A DNA stretch of 64,000 nucleotides, taken from Lepidodermella squamata (taxonomy: Eukaryota > Gastrotricha). The stretch lies in assembly GCA_047495785.1 (NCBI GenBank), contig JBLDXI010000001.1:3782001-3846000 (forward strand). Direction: 5' to 3'. Shown here piece after piece: positions 10,992 to 22,200 of the stretch (its first letter is position 1; each line of letters opens with the position of its first letter). The translations under genes and the position numbers were made by a program. The notes under the pieces were generated by a model. It was given only the letters and a program-made list of their open reading frames with translations, was not told the DNA's origin and searched no databases.

Positions 10992-11958
10992 ATGAATGCC
11001 CGCAAAGATGATTCGATAAGAAGCAGTTACCACGAAATTAACAACAGAAAATGTCATTATCTAGTTGGACTCGGCGACGCAATTTCAGGAAAGCCATTGC
11101 TGCTGGTATTTTTCATTCACGGAGTTGGTAGCAACTCAAATTTATGGCTATCCCAAATAAAAAACCTCATTTCGTCCGAATTGACTTCCAATATTCGATG
11201 CATAGCTCCTGATTTATTTGGCCATGGTCACAGTTCAGCATCAGATGTCGGCGAAGATTATTCTTTTACTAAATTATGCGATGATGTAATTGGCTTATTC
11301 GATCACGAAATTCAGTCATGTAAAACTGCTATAATAGTCGGCCATTCATACGGGTACGTGGGAATGTCAATGAAGTTTGAAGTAATTTCGATCATTTATT
11401 TGCTTGATAGGTGCTCTTTATCGTCCTTCATAGCCGATAAGCGATACTCTAAGGTGTCTGGATTGTGCTTGATCTCTCCTCCAGCTCCCTTACCGCTGAA
11501 ACCACGCGATCCTATTCTCAACTATTCCAAATGCTGCTTTTCATGTGTATTTCCCTGCATAACATTGGCCTTTCGGAGGTGAGAATTACAAATTCGGAAA
11601 ATTTTTGAGCAATTATCACATCAATTACAGGCATGCATACACTACACCAAGGTGTTGCCCTTTCGCCGGTGAAGCCACGGCTTTTGACGTTTCGCCCTAT
11701 TCCTTTCAGCAAACAATGCTAGGGCAACAATGGCCAGAAGGAAATCAGAAATTTTACGCCGATTTAGGCCCGAAAGTTGAAGCAATGGTGATCCACGGTG
11801 AACAGGATCGATTAGTCCCTATTCGAGACGCCGCTGCGATGGGACAAACTTTAAACGCTCAATTTTACGTAATTCCTAACGCTGGTCATATGGTGCCGCT
11901 GGAGGCAGTTGACCTAGTTTCAGGAAAATTGTTGGAATTTATAAAAACGGTGACATGA
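10992..11958 (+). CDS. ABHD8: ABHD8-like alpha/beta hydrolase
   Basis: Three exons (10992-11353, 11411-11578, 11631-11958) encode 285 residues. The fold signature is clear: FFIHGVGS (oxyanion loop), APDLFGHGHSS, nucleophile elbow GHSYG, EQDRLVP (acid) and NAGHMVP (catalytic His). The segment GQQWPEG aligns with the ABHD8 pattern GQYWPEG, which together with overall spacing favours ABHD8 over other hydrolases; the long disordered N-terminus of the vertebrate protein is missing. Substrate unknown. A TTTCTTAG acceptor-like site ends at 10960, and the short distance to TCTE1 suggests a two-gene trans-spliced unit. An out-of-frame ATG lies upstream at about 10972. The gene converges on the receptor gene, with only 33 bp between stop codons. 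Confidence 0.85.
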
Positions 11959-11991
11959 AGTTGTGATTTATTAGTAAAATTGCGATTATTT

Positions 11992-14046
11992 TCACTTGCT
12001 GCTGTCAATAATTTGCTGAATCTGGGCGTCGGCTGTTGGCGCCGAAAATAGCGTGAATAGAGTTAGGCCTAAAATCATGGCGCCAAACATCCAAAAGCAG
12101 AGGCGATCAACGACTGAAGCGGCAAATTTCCATTCTTCACACACGTCAGACTCTTCGTCTGCTTCTTCCATTTTCTTCGTGATAGTTCTGCAAATAAGCC
12201 GTAAAAGTACTAAAAATCTTCACAGATTAGACCTTACCGAAGTTCGCGAACGATTTGCCGCATTCGCCAGCGAACATCATCGGCTGGTGATGATGAAGCG
12301 TGAACTTGGCTGCTGTCATTATCGGGCTGTAAATAGGCCGAACTTAGCATAGGTTCGGTACCCATGGCCAAATCTCCCCGTACTATGACCGTTGGCCGAC
12401 GTTTCATGCTCTCATCCTCTTCTGGCTCCTAAAAATTCGCTGAAATGAGAGGGAATATTTTTACTCAGGAACATTACCGGACGTTTCATGCGTAAAACAT
12501 TAGCCAAATGACCATTGATCCAAACTCGAATCTAAAAAAAGTTGATTAAAAGAGAAAATTTCGAAAATGCATAGCAAACCCATCGTGGGAAAGAGCTTGT
12601 TGAGGGTGTTCGGAAGTGAAGATTCAGGACCATGATAGTGCTGACGACCGAAACTGATAGCAACATGGTACTACAGGCGAAATAGAGTCCCAATAATGGG
12701 ATCGCATCACTGGTAGCTGGTAACTGTCCCATGACGAGTAGCAAGAACACGCAAATCGAAAGCAAAATTGTGACGCCTATTAAATGTATTTTGACCTAAA
12801 AATTGAATTCAAAAATCGAAATAACTTACAAAGTGTGACTTTTTCGCCAGATTCGACTGGTAGAGTGAACGTGAGCAAAGCAATAATCGAGATCTGAAAA
12901 CACTTTCGTAACTTTGCGGCTAAATAAATAATTTTTTTAGCTTACAAGAACAGTTGGCAAAACCAAGTTGAAAAGGTAGAAAAGAGGTCGGCGAGAGATG
13001 ATGATGTAAAAAGTTGCATCGACATACAACTCGTCGCAACATTCGTACTTTTCTACGTTTCGAATAGCTGGAGCTCCTATCGAGAAAAAAATTGTACTGT
13101 AATTTTCAGCTATTTTTTGATGATTTTTTTTCTAACCTTCTAATTGCCACTCGCCGTTAGGTATATAGGACATATCATCAGCGTGATCAAGTGGCAAACT
13201 TAGATTGATACGAGCCATGTCGTAAGTCCAAGAACTGAATTTCAGCTTGCAGCGTTGAACATCAAATGGGAAATATTTGATGTAAATCGAGCTGAAATAA
13301 ATTATATCAACCCGGGTGATTTTGTCTCAAATGTCGGATTACCAAGTTGAGAAAAAGATTCCGGGTGGGGTCCATTTAATTTCTCCCGTTGAAAATACCT
13401 CAGCGTTAACTTTGAAAGTTGGATCAAAATTAGCATTAGCCGAATTATACCTATAATTTGAAATAAAATTCCTCAAAATATTTGGATATGAAAAAAACGA
13501 TCCTTACAGCAATATATCAGGCCGCCAAATGTTGTCGTATGGCACTATAGAAAAATTAAGTTAAATTTCGAAAAATTGCGAGAAATATTTTTGTTACCAA
13601 TAACACGAGATATGTTGTTATATTCAGCTGGGTTCCACATGAGTCGATAGTCCATCCAGGCCTGAAATTATTTTAAAAATAATTTTAAAATGAAAAATAG
13701 GGAACTTTACCAAGCTGAGCCATAGATTGCTTTGAATAATCTGCAACTTTTCATCCTATAATTAAAAAATAATTGCGCTAAAATAGACCGCTTCAGTACA
13801 ACTTACAACATCGATGACCTGTCGAAGGTAAATTGAGAACAGGACATTAACCGTATCGGACTCGTTTTTAGCCGGCCTTTCATTTTTAACGTAATCTTTG
13901 AATATCCTGCTTATCAGATTCGCTTCCATCAAAGACGCGGTAATTCCTTGGAAAAAAATTGTTAATTTTGTTAATTTTTTGGCGATTATTTTAGGCTAAC
14001 CTCTAACGAAAGCCAACCCCGTCAGCAGGGTGACTAGTAGGTTCAT
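11992..14046 (-). CDS. Nicotinic acetylcholine receptor alpha-type subunit
   Basis: Thirteen small exons encode 475 residues: 14046-14001, 13946-13807, 13755-13711, 13661-13598, 13544-13508, 13450-13343, 13291-13137, 13076-12946, 12893-12830, 12776-12580, 12531-12478, 12428-12238, 12187-11992. Visible are a hydrophobic signal segment, the loop-D-like NLWLSLAWMDYRLMWNP, a perfect 13-residue Cys loop (C..YIKYFPFDVQRC), the vicinal cysteine pair YECC...Y.D that defines alpha subunits, four membrane helices with the M2 segment after GEKVTLCVTILL, and an M3-M4 loop of about 90 residues. Family members form acetylcholine-gated cation channels at the plasma membrane. The acceptor of exon 10 is the second of two TAG sites; only that one restores frame. 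An orphan TTATAG acceptor ends at 14057, upstream of the ATG. Confidence 0.95.
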
Positions 14047-15967
14047 GATCGGCTGGCTATAATCGTTAATATAAATTAGGATGGTACAGGAAATAAATAA
14101 TTAATGTCCAACCTTAGACCGCACTGTCTCGCTCGAGTATGCGATGATGCTTAGTCTACTGGGCGCGCGTGTAATAATGCTGTGTAAACAAGCAGTTGAA
14201 AAACGCGCGCGTTTCATCGAGGCGCGCAGTTATTAATACCTATGCCTCATACCTGCCTGCGCGAACTAGTAGCAGCAGCATGATCGCCGTATATACTTTC
14301 GGTTATTTGTCGCATGAAAAGCAGCATCAGCGAACATGACATGAAGAGATGTGACCAAGCGTATACGCTGACATGACGGTATCTTGAATGCGACGCGCTC
14401 AATATTCCACATTGTCAACCGCGCACGCGGCTATTTGTCATCGTGGCCTTTATACAAAAGCCAGCAGCAGTTTCATCGTCGGCAAAGCCGCGCCGCTTGT
14501 TGAGGGCCAGCCCATCATCTTCGCGAAGGCAACATGCGCGTAGAGAGGTGCCCTTTTTATTTGGCCTTTTCAAGACATGCCTTGATCACATAAGCGCGTA
14601 GTATAGTTGTTCTTTGAAAAACCAAAAACAAATATAGTGGCCTAGTGTGAAAGACAAATGCTAGTGACAACCCAGTTCTATTTGCGCCGACAGATGGGTT
14701 TCGAAAGTAATTGAGAGCCTTCGCGTCGCATGAAAGTCGCATAAGTGTTGTCCTTGATTTCGACAGAGATCGCTTCCAGAAAATGCATTTAGAGCGAGTC
14801 ACTCACTCGAGTTTTAGTGAATAAATCTCGGAAAATTCTGAATCAATGGCCTAAACGAGAGCTAATTTTGATTTCGTAAAATCTCATTTTTTCTGGCTGA
14901 ATTTCAGGACAAATGAGCAATTCAAATTTGTTCTAAACATGCCCATCTAACTGAAGTCAATGCGCTCTTTCTTTTGCGCTTCTTTCCGGCGAAAAATACT
15001 GCCGAATAAAAAAGTTGGCAATTTTTTACTTGGGCGCACACCTGCGAAGAAGTGCAACCATTATTCGTAAAAAAATCTGTTTCTCATACTTCAGATGTCA
15101 TTTGAAAGGCGGGACTCTGGACTATCTTCTACATTTTGAACGGTATTTTTATCCACCAGGGTTGAGGAGAAACGCGCGCTTAAAGTCAAAAGTGTCCGAA
15201 ATTACCCCGTCCGAAAAAGGACCGCGTCACAGTATAAAAATTAGCTATTCTATTTCACCAATCAACTCTCGGCGTCTAGTCTCCGATTTCCCAGTCGACG
15301 GAACCCAGGAGCAGCTATTTTTTGTGATGATCACGTTACGAGCTAGCTACAATTAAAAATGGAATTTCGCAATGAAAAAAAGGTTCTTCCCCGAGTGGAT
15401 GGATTGCGTCGGAGATCAGAGGTGATCAGAGGTGCCAGCTTCTACAATTTATTGGTTTTGCTGAAAGATATTCCGTTAATTTGGAACTTAAGGACCTTAT
15501 TATTTTTATTAGTATTTATTCTATAAAAAATCCACACAAAATTCTATACAAATAAAAGCAGAATCTTCGACTATGGGGGTGGGTGAGATCTTCGCCCTTT
15601 TCAAAACTGGAAACGGTATCCGATGTCTAGTCCAGACGAGGAAAAATAAAACTATTATTATTTGTATTATTTTAATTCGCTTCATCTAATTATTATTTTA
15701 TTATTTCTAATTGCTATTTTATTATTGTGTTCGTAACACGTGGAACCACCAGCTTCAGAAAACAATCAAATCACCGGCGAGGTCACCGAAAAAGGTCAAA
15801 AATAGTGACCAATATAAACCGGCACGCGCTGAATCGTCACAATTTCGCGCCAGACTAACACGTGGCGGCAATATTTTGGCTACAAAATAGCGATTTACAG
15901 CATACGAAATCATCATTAATTCAACTTTCAATTTTATTCGAACACATTTTTATACTCATATTTACTC
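14047..15967. other. Divergent intergenic region, no convincing gene
   Basis: About 1.9 kb between the receptor gene and the beta-trefoil gene. The first 400 bp are rich in CGCGC-containing words (such as GGCGCGC), unlike the AT-rich remainder. Short frames at 14557-14802 (minus) and 15015-15356 (plus) have no family features and no codon bias and are probably chance. The stretch near 15500-15730 is strongly AT-rich with repeated ATTATT words. Nothing resembles a tRNA. Confidence 0.5.
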
Positions 15968-17041
15968 ATGCTTGCCTTGTTGCTTGTCCTCGTTGGGGTT
16001 TCCAACCTCCAGCTTGCAGGTTGGAATTTTTCGATGATTTTATGCCATTTTTCGCATGAATTTTTCCTAAATTTAGAATCGAGTTTCCGCCCCGACCCTC
16101 CATCAGCGACCTTCTCGACCGACATGCGAATTGTTGCCTTTGAGTCAGCGGCTCACCCGGGCGTCTTCCTGCGCATGGATTGTCACGGCATCAAGGACGG
16201 TTGCGGCGGAACTGTCAACGGCCAGCTGGGCAAGCCCGCGGCCTACGAACGCTTCGTCATCCTGCCGACCCGCGACAACCCGGACACGTTCCTCATCGGC
16301 TCGGCTCACTTCGTCGGCAAGTACCTGAGCACGTTCTGCGAAAGCTCCTTCCTCTGGACGCTGATGCCGAACCATCTGCGATGCTGCGGCAAGGGCAGCA
16401 CCTACGAACGGTTCCAGGCCATCGACAATGAAGACGGCACGATTTCGCTTCGATCGACCTACTTCGGCAGCTTGGCCCTGTTGGAAATCTGGGACATGGA
16501 GAAGATCAAGAACGAAACTCACGACTACGGCTTCGGCAAGAGCACGTGTGGCCACTACGATTTCCGCGACAACCACAAGTTCATCGTCCATGAACTGTCT
16601 GCACCGAAGCCAGGCAGCCAGTCGAACGACCGAGCTGCTGTAGCTCAAGAGCCGGATCACGCCTGCCTGTACCCGTCCGACAGCTGGGAGACCATCGCTA
16701 CCTGCGACAACCGAGATGGCACCGAGCCCAAGACCTGCGACTACAAGATTCAGGTCGGAACTCATTCGAAGAGCGCCAGCAAAGGTCGCGAGGTTAAGAA
16801 AGCTTTCGTCAAAAAGCTGGCTAAGACTTCAGTTACTGGCTTCAAATGGGCGTCGGCGCCTGGTGGTGTCTTCGAGAAGGCTGAGACTTTTGAAGAAACT
16901 GTTGAGGCTGATCCGGCGACTCTGCTTGTCATCCAGCAAATCGTCGGCAGGTGTGGCGATGTCGAAATCAGGCTGCGCAAGACTAGGAAGTTGGTCGATA
17001 CCGATGAAGTAGACAAGAACAACAAGATTAAAGCTGAATAA
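15968..17041 (+). CDS. Secreted beta-trefoil/fascin-like two-domain protein
   Basis: I read two exons, 15968-16019 and 16077-17041, giving 338 residues. The intron is 57 bp, starts GTTGG and ends TTTAG; because it is a multiple of three and open, read-through would add 19 residues without a frameshift. After splicing, the N-terminus (MLALLLVLVGVSNLQLA) is a good signal peptide. Residues about 35-170 repeat a pattern of aromatic/hydrophobic strands with YERF, FVGKYLS, YERFQAIDNEDGTISLRS, suggesting a fascin-type beta-trefoil. The C-terminal half contains IQQIVGRCGDVEIRL, reminiscent of extracellular beta-sandwich modules. GC-rich, strongly biased codons suggest high expression. No catalytic residues are evident and the family is not firmly identified. 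An AATAAAAT signal follows near 17170. Confidence 0.7.
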   Translation: MLALLLVLVGVSNLQLAGWNFSMILCHFSHEFFLNLESSFRPDPPSATFSTDMRIVAFESAAHPGVFLRMDCHGIKDGCGGTVNGQLGKPAAYERFVILPTRDNPDTFLIGSAHFVGKYLSTFCESSFLWTLMPNHLRCCGKGSTYERFQAIDNEDGTISLRSTYFGSLALLEIWDMEKIKNETHDYGFGKSTCGHYDFRDNHKFIVHELSAPKPGSQSNDRAAVAQEPDHACLYPSDSWETIATCDNRDGTEPKTCDYKIQVGTHSKSASKGREVKKAFVKKLAKTSVTGFKWASAPGGVFEKAETFEETVEADPATLLVIQQIVGRCGDVEIRLRKTRKLVDTDEVDKNNKIKAE

Positions 17042-19283
17042 CAATTTTTTCATTTTTTACCGGAACATTGAAACTTGTTGGCAAAACTGTTCAAATTTTG
17101 TGACAAATTGTACCTAATTCGTGATGCCGATTCATTTTTACATAATTGACAAAAACGTGAAGATACTAATAAAATGAAAACATGTTTCACCGTTTCTCTT
17201 TTCTCTAATTTGTGGTGATCGGTGATTCGCATCAGCATTCAAGCGTAGCATAAATATAGTAGCAAAGTTTCTCAAATTTTCATGTCACTTGAACCTCTGA
17301 AGCTAAAACTAGGTATGCCATCAAATATTACGACCAGAAATTTCCCAAAGTTCTAGAAAAAAAACACACAATTTTGTGCACAGGGAAAAGACCTGGGCAC
17401 GTGCCACTTGGCAAGGCACGTGCGTCAAAATGACGGGTGGCGCATTGTTTTCAAACGCTAGCTGGCTATTGTAATTCTTAAAAATGCATATAAACTACGT
17501 AATCAAGATGTGACAGTGAAAAAGGGCTAGGCTAAGCGAAGAAACGCTAAGAATCCGGGAGATAAGAAAACTCAGCATATAGTAAAAGTTGTCAACAGCT
17601 ATCGAGTTACCATTTAAATTTATTGTTCCTGAATCCGTCTCATAAATTTCCGATGGAGTCAATTGGCGGTCAAGTTTGGTTTTACATTGAATAAAGTTGA
17701 ACATATTTCTAAACTGCAGAGCTCCGCTGAAACGTTTTCAAACGCTCGAGCTGAATTTCCACGCCACGGTTATTAATCCTGTTTACCCTATTTTACTCTG
17801 TTCCAATGTCCCCGAGCCCTATAATTGTAAGACATTAGACGACATGAATGGACATGAGTGAATTGCAAGAGCCATATTCGGGGCCCCGAAATCACTTGGT
17901 CAGATTTCTCAATTTTACCCGCTTAACTTACATTTCGAATAAATCCATGTGTTGAAAGCGATATGGCGGGGTATGAATAATCTTGAGTGAAAGCTGTCTG
18001 AACCGGACCATTTCGGGTGGTTGTGTCCGAAATTGTGTGTCCGATTTATACGGACTGATCAGAAAGTGTTAGGTGAGCTTTCACTTACCCGTGTTCACCT
18101 TGATTTCTTGTTGCAGCATTCAAAAAATTAAACCACGGGATGGTACGGAGAGATGAAGAGTTGCCAGATTCCAGAGGCGAAGGTTCGAAGATTGGCAATT
18201 GGAAGGGATGGAGAGGTTTTTTTGGACGTTTCATTGCAATCTAATTTTGATCACACTTACAGTATGAAGTATGCCTCCGGTTGTTTCAGTTTTTTACGTG
18301 GGTGCGTTTATATAGGCGAATTTGCCCTGAATTTTTTTATGAGCTTCGAAAGGAACATTTTGGAGGCTTTTGTTAAAACCAAGTTGACTGTTTTCCTCGC
18401 GGCTTCTCACTTTGTGAAATTAGTGATGATCTGATCAGGTGCTTCACCGAGAAGAATCTGGTGTGAACTTATCTTCTTCCAGCTAGCGAAATTAAAAATA
18501 CGGTCGGGAGTCAAAGGTCAAAGGGAAAGGCTCAATTACGAATGGGAAAAGCGTCCGGCTCATATATAAAAAAAGCCTACAGCAAATTAAACCATTTAAT
18601 TAACAATCCACCCTTCTAATTCAATTGATATTTATATGTTTCTGACAAAATTGATATTATTTTAATTTTCGGTCTAGGATACGCGGGAAATATTTGGTTT
18701 GAAGCGGCGCGGGACTTCCGCCGCTATCGGCGCGCCGTTTTCGCTGTACTTGTAGTGCTCGAGTAATCCTCTTGTGGACCAGCGGCGAGTGAGCCGGCAG
18801 TTCAATATCCGTCTGGGGCATTCACTGCTCACTAGGATTTATTTTGCGCTCATTTGATTATTTTGTTGTGCGCTATGCGGATTACGACCACAAATCACGT
18901 TTTCGTGCCTTATCAAGAATCAGACTCATTCGTAGCTATTGGTTTATTTGTGATTTGTGGAGTGCCAATTGAAGCTAATTAACAATTATCCTCCCTCTGT
19001 TGTACTTTTTATCCAATATCTGGATCTGGAAGACAGCTCTTGTAGCTTGTAGTTGAACAAACTTACAACTTTTAACCCCAAATAAGTATTGTAATTCGGC
19101 ATTATCCGTTTCCTAAAAATATATGTTGTATGCTTTTGTAGAGATGATTTCATAAATCTGCCGATATTTTACAATTAATGATGGTTTAATCATATCATCA
19201 ACATGCGAAGACAAAAACCTTACGGAAATTTTGTTTGTTCAATTTCGAATGTCGTGCATTTTTTATTTTCATCTTTCTTGCAG
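17042..19283. other. Upstream region of the TRPM gene, possible 5' exon
   Basis: About 2.2 kb without a recognisable conserved exon. A possible TRPM first coding exon is ATG at 18153 to about 18182 (MKSCQIPEAK, donor GTTCGA, phase compatible with the exon at 19284), but that donor is weak. TTGTTGCAG ending near 18117 could be its UTR acceptor. The region 18700-18860 is relatively GC-rich and CpG-containing, so it may hold the promoter. No RNA gene is seen. Confidence 0.35.
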
Positions 19284-22200
19284 ACTGACTCCAAGAAATG
19301 GATCGAGGAGAAGTTTCAGAAGTGCGAATGCATGCAGTTCATGCAGGACCCTTACGATGAAAACAAGTAATGGTCACTGCTGAATGTTTTAAGCTATATT
19401 TTATAGCAATATTTGTGTAGATGCGGCTGTGGTCGAGATAAAGGTGCTCATGATCCTATGCCTTATTGGCCAACAGGATCGTGGTCATGGCGGAAGAATA
19501 CTGTTAGCTTTCCGACGGATTCGTTTGGTACAGTAGAGTTTGGTACGGGTGTTAAAGCTCAGTACATTCGGATGAGCCCAGCTGCGAAATATGATGATGT
19601 TATCCAACTTTTTACCAACGTATGGGGCGTGGAGCCTCCTAAATTGCTAATATCTGTCCACGGTGGCATGACAAACTTCGACTTACAGCCTCGTTTAAAA
19701 CGCGCTTTCCGGCGAAGCTTGCAAAGAATGGCTGCTGTCCCCGGTGTTTGGATTCTCACCACTGGTTTAAACGTTGGTGTTGTGAAACATGTAGGCGATG
19801 CATTAACCGCCGGCGTCTTGAGGCGGCATCGTGCTGTGGTAATCGGCGTTGCGCCTTGGGGCGCCGTCGCAAATCGGCATCGCCTTGCCGTGAAGGACGC
19901 AGACGTCCGTTATTACCCACCCGCCACGGCTCCAGCTGCAACTGTTTTAAACCCTAATCATTCGTTCTTTTTATTAATCGACGATGGTACTGCTGGTAAG
20001 TATGGCGCAGAAGCCAAATGGCGGCGCAATTTTGAGACATCTATCTCATCTTCCACTACTGGACAAAATGTGCCTCTCGTTGCCCTCCTCGTTGAAGGTG
20101 GAGCAAACTGCATCCGTGTCGCTGTGGATTACCTGACCGAATCTAAACCTGTTGTTATTGTCGAAGGCTCGGGCCGAGCTGCTGATATTTTATCATTCGC
20201 TTATCGACAAATGGAAGCAGACTCAACAATTAATCTGTCATCGTCTGGAGTTTTGGGCGAAAATGAAGTCGCTATATTAAGCGCAATTCAGCGAGCTTTC
20301 GGCGTTTCGACAAATCGCAACCGAATGACGTTAAATGAAGTTATTCTTTGCACTAAACGACGCGAATTAATCGCGGTTTGGCACCCACCAGACGTTGCAA
20401 CCACTCCAGCCATAGTTGCTCCTGCTTCTGAAGAGCTAGATCTATGCGTTTTGAGCGCTTTACTGCGCGCTCAACGCCGTTCCGCACCTGATCAGTTGCG
20501 TTTAGCTTTAGCATGGAATCGAGTCGATTTGGCGATGAATCAAATTTTTATTGACGGTCAATTTTGGCCCGATGGTGTGAGTTGATTATATAGATGCATT
20601 GTCTCCATATTTTAAGTTTAATCAAATAATCACACAGGCGCTGAATGACGCGATGATGGAAGCTCTACTAATGGATCGCGTTGAATTCGTTAAATTGCTA
20701 CTCGATCACGGCGTGAATATGGCCGAATTGTTGACTAGCAACCGGCTCGAGCAGCTGTATAATATCGTAAGCTTCTCGATATACCCCAATATTGACATTT
20801 TTCGCCGTACTCATTCACTGTATAAGAGTGCAGTATTCCTATTCTAATTATTTAATGTGGTAACATTGCGTGTATCTCGACCGCGTCCGTCATTTTATCT
20901 ATCGATCTGGGCTGTTTTATGCTAGGGAAAAGCATCTAAATTTTAAATAAGGTGTTTAGGCTGCGACTCTAAGCCTAGGAGAGCGCTGCTTGTTTATCTT
21001 TGAGTTGTTTGTGGTCGGGCAGGAGAGAGAGCGCGCGCGGCAAATAATGTGATAAAATAAATGGCCTAATTACAGGGTTTCTTGTCGCTATACTTACATT
21101 TGCCGTCTATTTCGGATACAGAAACACTCTGACACATGGCTGTTGCGCCACATCGCGCGCATTTTGATAAACCGGCAAAACAACATGCGGATTTCGCTGA
21201 CTGACATTGGCAACATTGTGGACTCGCTCATGGGCTTCGGATACCGCTCGTCTTATCACCAAAAGTCGTCGACAAAGGTTAGAGAAAAACCACACTTGAG
21301 TAAATAAACATCAAATTCATATGAAAAAAACATGAAGGTTCATCCAAAGTTGGAGGTAGGTTCTCACTTCATTGCTTATTGTTGAGGCGAAGAAAATTGT
21401 AAAAAAATGTTGTGAAATGCAGTTGATTAGAACGCTTTCAGAGCCGCTGACTAATTTGTTGTTGCCGCATCACGCCGAGTCTCACGTTGGTGGTTTGATA
21501 ACGAAAAAGCACCCTGAATGTTGACACGATTTGAAAAAAAATCAACAAATATTTCGATTACAAATTGCCTATGCAAGATTGTGAATTGATCGTGACTTGA
21601 CAGAAATTGAGATGCGATTGGCGCGAAAATTTGACTACATGTCTAACCAAGAAGAACGGGAAAAATGTTTAATAACCAACAAAAATTATCATATAAACTA
21701 ACAAATTTTATGTCAAATTCTCGGTTACTAACTAAAATGTCCCTGTTTTATTTAGAGATGGAGTCGTGCTTGGGGAACCGTAATTTTCCAATGCCAATAT
21801 AGTTTTTGTTATTTTCTTTCGCAATTACCGAAAATTTGAATTTTCAGTTCTGATATTTGCTCTTTTTTGCAAAATATGTTCACAATTTTTCATTTTCTAT
21901 TTCGGGTGGCGCTTGGAATAATAATCGAAATTCTCAATTTCTGCTCTTGACTAACGATCGTTTACTCTCTGAAAAAATCCCATTAGAACTGAATGCTAAA
22001 GCTTGCATGATTCTGATTTTACAAGTTCCGTTTCCTCATCTAATTGGATGTTTTCTCCTATCCGCAGGCTATGGAGATGACTCAAGCAAGTTCAGGCAAT
22101 CCTATTTCCGAATCTGAGAGATTTCGCCACCCATTCTCTGACCTTCTGATATGGGCAGTTTTAATGCGGCGGCAAAACATGGCTCGGCTGATGTGGGGCT

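Noticed and set aside
12777-12796. First TAG acceptor (TTTTTAG, near 12795) for receptor exon 10
   Set aside because: It shifts the frame. The second site (TTTAATAG, ending at 12777) restores the conserved KVTLCVTILL sequence.
14557-15356. Two short frames between the receptor and the beta-trefoil gene
   Set aside because: No family resemblance, no splice partners and no codon bias; expected by chance in this length of DNA.
16145-16765. 206-codon minus-strand frame opposite the beta-trefoil gene
   Set aside because: It is antisense to a strongly codon-biased GC-rich gene, which commonly produces long spurious frames. It has no domain features.
18153-18434. Stand-alone 93-codon gene upstream of TRPM
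   Set aside because: No family features. At most its first ten codons could be a TRPM 5' exon, and the donor is weak.
21063-21121. Acceptor TTACAG at 21075 as the start of the TRPM exon ending at 21277
   Set aside because: It gives a frame that stops after about 18 codons, or a phase mismatch with the previous exon. The acceptor GGATACAG ending at 21121 is phase 0 and gives TRPM-like sequence.
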